From Temnothorax longispinosus (lineage: Eukaryota; Arthropoda; Insecta; Hymenoptera; Formicidae): a stretch of 64,000 nucleotides of DNA. The stretch spans positions 17,961,447 through 18,025,446 of the forward strand of contig NC_092364.1 in assembly GCF_030848805.1 (NCBI RefSeq), in the 5' to 3' direction. Numbering within the stretch: position 1 is the first letter of the stretch; every line of letters begins with the position of its first letter. Below the pieces are notes generated by a model, which worked only from the letters and a program-made list of their open reading frames with translations, had not been told where the DNA came from and made no database searches. The position numbers and the translations under genes were made by a program. Positions 60,337 to 64,000 of this stretch are shown here, piece after piece.

Positions 60337-61874
60337 TAAATAAACCGGGACCTAAATTTTTCTAATTTTTCGGGGATTGCGACGATGGGTTTAAATTTTT
60401 TTTTAAAGAAAAAGCTTTGTTTTTGTAAAAAATTAGCACCAGTTTCAAGAAAATCGGTTCTGACAGCAAACTATTCATTCATTAATGGACCGATTCTTTT
60501 AAAACCGGTGTTAAAATTTTTCTAATTTTTCGGGGATGGCTACCATGGGGTTCGATTTTTTATTTTACCAATTTTCTTGAAACCAAAGCCAAAATTTTTC
60601 TAATTTTTTAGGGATTGCGACGATGAGTTAAATTTTTTTAAAGAGGAAGCTTTTTGTGACAAACTTTAGTACCGGTTTAAAAAAAAACCGATTCTTTTGA
60701 AACCGGTGTCAAAATTTTTCTAATTTTTTGGGGACGGCAACGATGGGTTAAATTTTTTTCTAAACCGATCAATAATACTCATCTTTTAATGATTTTCTAT
60801 TTAAAAAAAATTTAGAGAAAATTTGAACTTATGTACTCGATATTTCATATACCAATTACCGATCTTATCCCTTAGTTTTCCAAGGCGTTTTTAAGTAAAA
60901 AATCGAGGTTTTGTGTACATCGCGAGCGAACAATCTCGAAATTCCCGAAAAAATGCCCGGGGAAAAAACCAAGGGATGATGTCGCTGATCGGTAAGTGAA
61001 ATATCGGAAAAGCGGAAATGACTCAATAGTGTGAAACTCGAGTAGAGAAAGACCGGTTACGACATGTTCAATCAAAACAAGGAAAACATTTATACGGTCC
61101 GATTTGAAATTAGAGGCATTTAGTTATGATTCAAATTACGAATATCAATTTCATCCGAGAGTAATAATTGGGAAAATGGATGCAATATGTGATCATTGTC
61201 AAGCAAAAAAGTTTAAAACTTAAGCACCTGGAATGTGTTGTTCAAGCGGAAGAGTTTAACTACCGCCTTTAAATCAACCACCCGAAACACTCCTTATGTT
61301 TGTCCACAATAAGGATATTAAAACACAAATTAAGTCGATCGTTTGAAGAAAAACGACGCCCGGGCGAAGCCCGAGTAACCAGCTAGTCTATATTAATATA
61401 TAAAATTCTTACGGGTGGTGTGTGTTTGAACGTTAAAGAAATCTGTATTCTATTTATATCTTTTGTTAATAACTTTTTAATCAATAACGACGGCTAAATC
61501 TTTGGAATGTTACTCAGAAGAGTGATCTTGGCTACATATGTCAAAGTTACAGTCATGGAGAGAAATTCGTCTATTTAAATATTCTAAATAATTACCTGAA
61601 ATGGTTCTTCATAGTTTGAAAATTTAGGTGGTCCAATTATGTCAGGGGCAGTATGAAATATACTGAGATTAGTGTGAATCTTAACGTGTCTTTTCTTCAC
61701 AAATTGATAGATGAAGTCAACTCTAATATCCTCTTCTCCTAATACGGATTTTCTGCCGATATAAGGATATCGACCACAACTCTCATGATATAAAGATTGG
61801 TAATTGGATGTCATATTTTCTCTCTGAAAGAAGACCAAAAATATGGAGAATAATAATCCTTGCTTTTGTAGCAT
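55929..61874 (-). CDS. F-box/LRR-repeat protein 4-like (FBXL4), 7 exons
   Basis: Predicted SCF ubiquitin-ligase adaptor; FBXL4 in vertebrates sits at mitochondria and restrains mitophagy. Minus-strand exons are 61596-61874, 59081-59219, 58434-58989, 58191-58350, 57724-58105, 57302-57626 and 55929-56244, phase-consistent, about 718 residues (human FBXL4 621). The N-terminal start at 61874 gives a hydrophobic GLLFSIFLVFF like the human N-terminal segment. Alternatively that stretch is intron (acceptor at 61824) and the start is Met at 61814. The discoidin-like region includes YIDIEFHEAVYPIRVSIYEM and YTKLDAVMLIG, both diagnostic of FBXL4. The F-box is PDEILLIILKNLDLMTLCRL (about 58105-58000). 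LRRs follow (QQLDLTES, THLRLGDC, NLDDCYGIDDEG, QLQLFYVY), ending in WKERYPHVSIYTFERQL. The sequence is divergent, so it may be a paralogue. Introns carry many transposon fragments. Confidence 0.85.
56316..56488. repeat. Foldback element in the last intron of the FBXL4-like gene
   Basis: The left arm GATTGCTACAATTGCTCCTATT...GAGGAAGC and the right arm, reverse complement GATCGCTACCATTGCTCCTATT...GAGGAAGC, pair over about 70 bp with indels around a short AT-rich loop. It is probably a MITE. Confidence 0.65.
56946..57072. repeat. (CA)n / (CG-CA)n microsatellite, about 125 bp
   Basis: A long CA run interrupted once by GA grades into CACG and CGCG alternation at its right end. It is wholly inside the last intron of the FBXL4-like gene. 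Alternating purine-pyrimidine sequence of this length can adopt Z-DNA. Confidence 0.95.
59220..61595. other. FBXL4-like intron 1, transposon-rich
   Basis: This 2.4 kb intron separates the N-terminal exon from the discoidin-like exons. It contains two TA microsatellites (60195-60224 and 60303-60332), an array of four degenerate units with the core AAATTTTTCTAATTTTT, and a Helitron-like 3' terminus. No coding sequence is seen. Confidence 0.75.
60303..61386 (+). mobile_element. Non-autonomous Helitron-like element with 3' hairpin and CTAG end
   Basis: The 3' terminus shows a perfect hairpin CGGGC-GAA-GCCCG (61361-61373), then nine bases, then CTAG (61383-61386) followed by T. This is the diagnostic Helitron 3' structure (hairpin about 10 bp before CTRR, insertion before T). 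Internally, four degenerate copies of a unit with AAATTTTTCTAATTTTT plus GGGGATTGCGACGATGGGTT lie at about 60354, 60513, 60593 and 60711. The 5' boundary is uncertain; the TA microsatellite at 60303 is a guess. There is no Rep or helicase frame. Confidence 0.65.
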
Positions 61875-64000
61875 ATGATAAAATGCATTATAATATCATA
61901 TATTTGTAATTATAGAGTATAAAGATTATATAATCTAAATTTATCTTCCATTCACATTGCTAATACTGACACTAATGTTTGCATGTATATAACGTAATGT
62001 AAACTATACATTTTTAGTACTGACTGTGAATATATTGCAGCTCTTGTAGAAAAAGATTTTAATTAACAATACATTGCAAATCTTGGTCTACAGAGAATAG
62101 TGTATATCTATAGTATCTATAATTTTTGAAAATATTAATTTTCACTGAAACTATAATTTCTTTACTTTTCTATTAACAAATTGTACTATTATTATAGAAT
62201 ATTACGAATAAATTGTTAATAAATAATTATTTTATGTATTTTAATTTTGATCTCAATATTCTGCATTGTAACACATTCTTTTTTATGAAATAGATATATG
62301 TATTTATTTATTTACTATAAATATACAGTATAGTCTAGTGTATTGGCTGGGTTTATTTTGACTGATTGAGGTATATTAATTGAAAGCAAATAAGCTTATG
62401 ACAAGTGGTAGGTCGGACTTTGCAGGCACGTAAAATGGCTTATTTATTAGATGTCTTAGCAACGGTAAATATCACATTATCATTTGATAATTGATAGCGA
62501 GAGCGAGAGTTGGAGTGTGGAGTCACGCATCGACCGGCGCGGCGGTCGATGAGTGACGCGCGTGACATTTATTTACGTGTCTGCCGAGTTCAGGTTCGTG
62601 AACTTGAAACCCCACTTAAAAAAAAAAAGATTTTTCAATACAGAAAATAATAGTATTTTGTTTGTAGTTAATTGTTGTGAATTCACTTTTGTTTGTAATT
62701 GTACCGTTTGAGTAATAGTTGCGTTTGAACAATTCGCCAACTGTTAACTTTGTTAATTATCAAGATTTCTTAATTTCGTTTTTTCTATATGATTCAGAAT
62801 CGTTTTTAGTTATTTGTAGTAATTTTACTTTCGTTTGTATTTGTATAGTTTAAAAGTTAAGATTGTTTAAACAATTCGCCAAGAGAGTTCACTTTGTTAA
62901 TTATCAAGATTTCCCAAATCTGTTTTTTTTCTATGGACTTCAGAATCGTTTGTAGTTGTTTGTAGTAATTTTACTTTTGTTTAAAATTGTACCGTTTGAG
63001 TAATGGTTGTGTTTAAACAATTCGCTTAGAGTAAACTTTGTTAATTATTAATATTTCCCAAATCTGTTTCTTTCTATGTGCTTTACAATCGTCTCATATA
63101 CAATGTGTATAATCCAGGTGCGCAACACATGTATATGAAGAGAAGTCACCACACTCGGATACGAGTAATAGGATGCACAGAGAGAAGTGAGGTTCCAAGT
63201 TCACGAACCTGCCGAGTTCGGCCTACCGCTTCTCATGTGCTCATTTGCTCAGGATGTTTCAATTAATAACTAAATAACTACTGCGAATGTTGTACAATGA
63301 TACTTAACTTTTCAATTTAGTTTGATCTATTCTACTATTCACCTTTTGGTTAGTCAATGACTTCTTTATTGACTCCTGTATACTCCTGTATACTCCTTTG
63401 CTGTTAGGGGTACAAATCTCTCACGTGATGTAATACCTCTGGTCTCCCACGTGTCGTGACTGTAGTCCTGAGTGCTATGTTCCAGGGAGAGTTTTTTAGT
63501 GGGTGCAAGCCCCACATACCTCAGGGGCTGGCCCCTGGGAAAATGCGCGAGGGATTTTTCTCTTCCTCTCGTAAACAAAAAAAAAAGAGTACAAATCTCG
63601 ATCTTTCGGAATACGACGTTAATATCGGATTAAATTACTCGTAGAACGAACGCTGCATCAAGACTTTTAATAATAATCGCGTATCGCGAAACTGTCTTTT
63701 CCCTGAGCGTATTTATGATCTCGAATAAACGATATACAATATTGCGCAATCTAGAATACTCTAAGACTGCACTCGACTATACGTCCGCACTCTTCAACAG
63801 CTAGGCGAGAAAAGACCTCGACTATCCTCGATCTATCCCGAATCCCGATCCAGTGATGGGGAATCGTGGGATTTTCTCTCAGACGGGAGCCATTACGCGC
63901 ATGCGTGAAGTGACGTAACAGCCATTTCCAATGGATCTCGGATCTAGGCGCAGTGCTGGGGGCCCTGGTCCTGTGCATGCGCGATGGTCTGTCCGTTACA
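61875..64000. other. Upstream region of the FBXL4-like gene; no gene recognised
   Basis: The first 600 bp is AT-rich and may hold 5'UTR exons or the promoter of the FBXL4-like gene. A GC-rich hairpin (62522-62559), an inverted repeat pair (62590-62615 with 63187-63213) and a three-copy tandem array occupy 62520-63220. The terminal 700 bp has moderate GC and short frames without domains; a neighbouring gene may begin beyond the window. Confidence 0.5.
62660..63090. repeat. Three tandem copies of a unit of about 145 bp
   Basis: Copies begin near 62660, 62801 and 62948. Ordered shared blocks are GTTTGTAGTTGTTTGTAGT, TTTTACTTTTGTTT, ACCGTTTGAGTAATGGTTG, AACAATTCGCC, AACTTTGTTAATTATCAAGA and TTTCCCAAATCTGTTT. 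Identity between copies is visibly high, with short indels. Confidence 0.85.

Noticed and set aside
62594..62608. Palindrome AGGTTC-G-TGAACTT as an ecdysone response element
   Set aside because: The spacing between half sites does not match the one-base-spaced consensus, and the motif lies in the inverted end of a repeat element.
62640..63100. CRISPR-like array
   Set aside because: Three units of about 145 bp without short repeats and unique spacers, in a eukaryotic genome; it is an ordinary tandem repeat.

Overview
The window is eukaryotic nuclear DNA from an insect, most likely a hymenopteran (ant- or bee-like). This rests on split genes with GT-AG introns, GC-richer exons in AT-rich introns, animal-type proteins, tRNA-derived SINE-like elements, Helitron-like ends and many small inverted-repeat elements. 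The species cannot be named from sequence alone. Exon models were built by hand from splice signals and checked by whether reading phase is conserved across every junction.

Layout, left to right. (1) Minus strand 373-6761: cysteine dioxygenase (CDO1), five exons with a 4.3 kb first intron. (2) Minus strand about 9064-15471: a long uncharacterised protein with an acidic/Ser-rich middle and a C-terminal series of CxxC...CxC zinc-binding-like repeats. (3) Minus strand 21210-26326: a DC-STAMP-domain membrane protein of the DCST1/sneaky type with a C-terminal C4C4 RING. Its reading frame appears to run on through about ten further exons (16706-20995), giving a very long charged tail or else a separate, tightly following gene. 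(4) Plus strand 28279-46892: unconventional myosin V (didum), 14 coding exons, a 9.6 kb first intron and 1848 codons before the stop. (5) Minus strand 48937-52019: CCT5, seven exons and 541 residues, tail to tail with myosin V. (6) Plus strand about 53356-54333: a decayed, intron-containing copy of Cdk1 that has lost the ATP-binding lobe and PSTAIRE helix and carries frame lesions. (7) Minus strand 55929-61874: an FBXL4-like F-box/LRR protein, seven exons, heavily colonised by transposon fragments. The last 2 kb hold a tandem array between inverted repeats, with no recognisable gene.

The genes are mostly unrelated housekeeping or cell-biology genes: cysteine catabolism, cargo transport, chaperonin, ubiquitin ligase adaptor. 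The least understood block is 9-26 kb. There a gamete-fusion/immune-type membrane RING protein is followed, in the same orientation, by two large low-complexity and Cys-repeat coding blocks that I do not recognise from any family. Most of the remaining structure is small non-autonomous transposons (long-arm hairpins, TA- and TTAA-flanked elements, Helitron-like ends, tRNA SINE-like elements), microsatellites and diverged tandem duplications.
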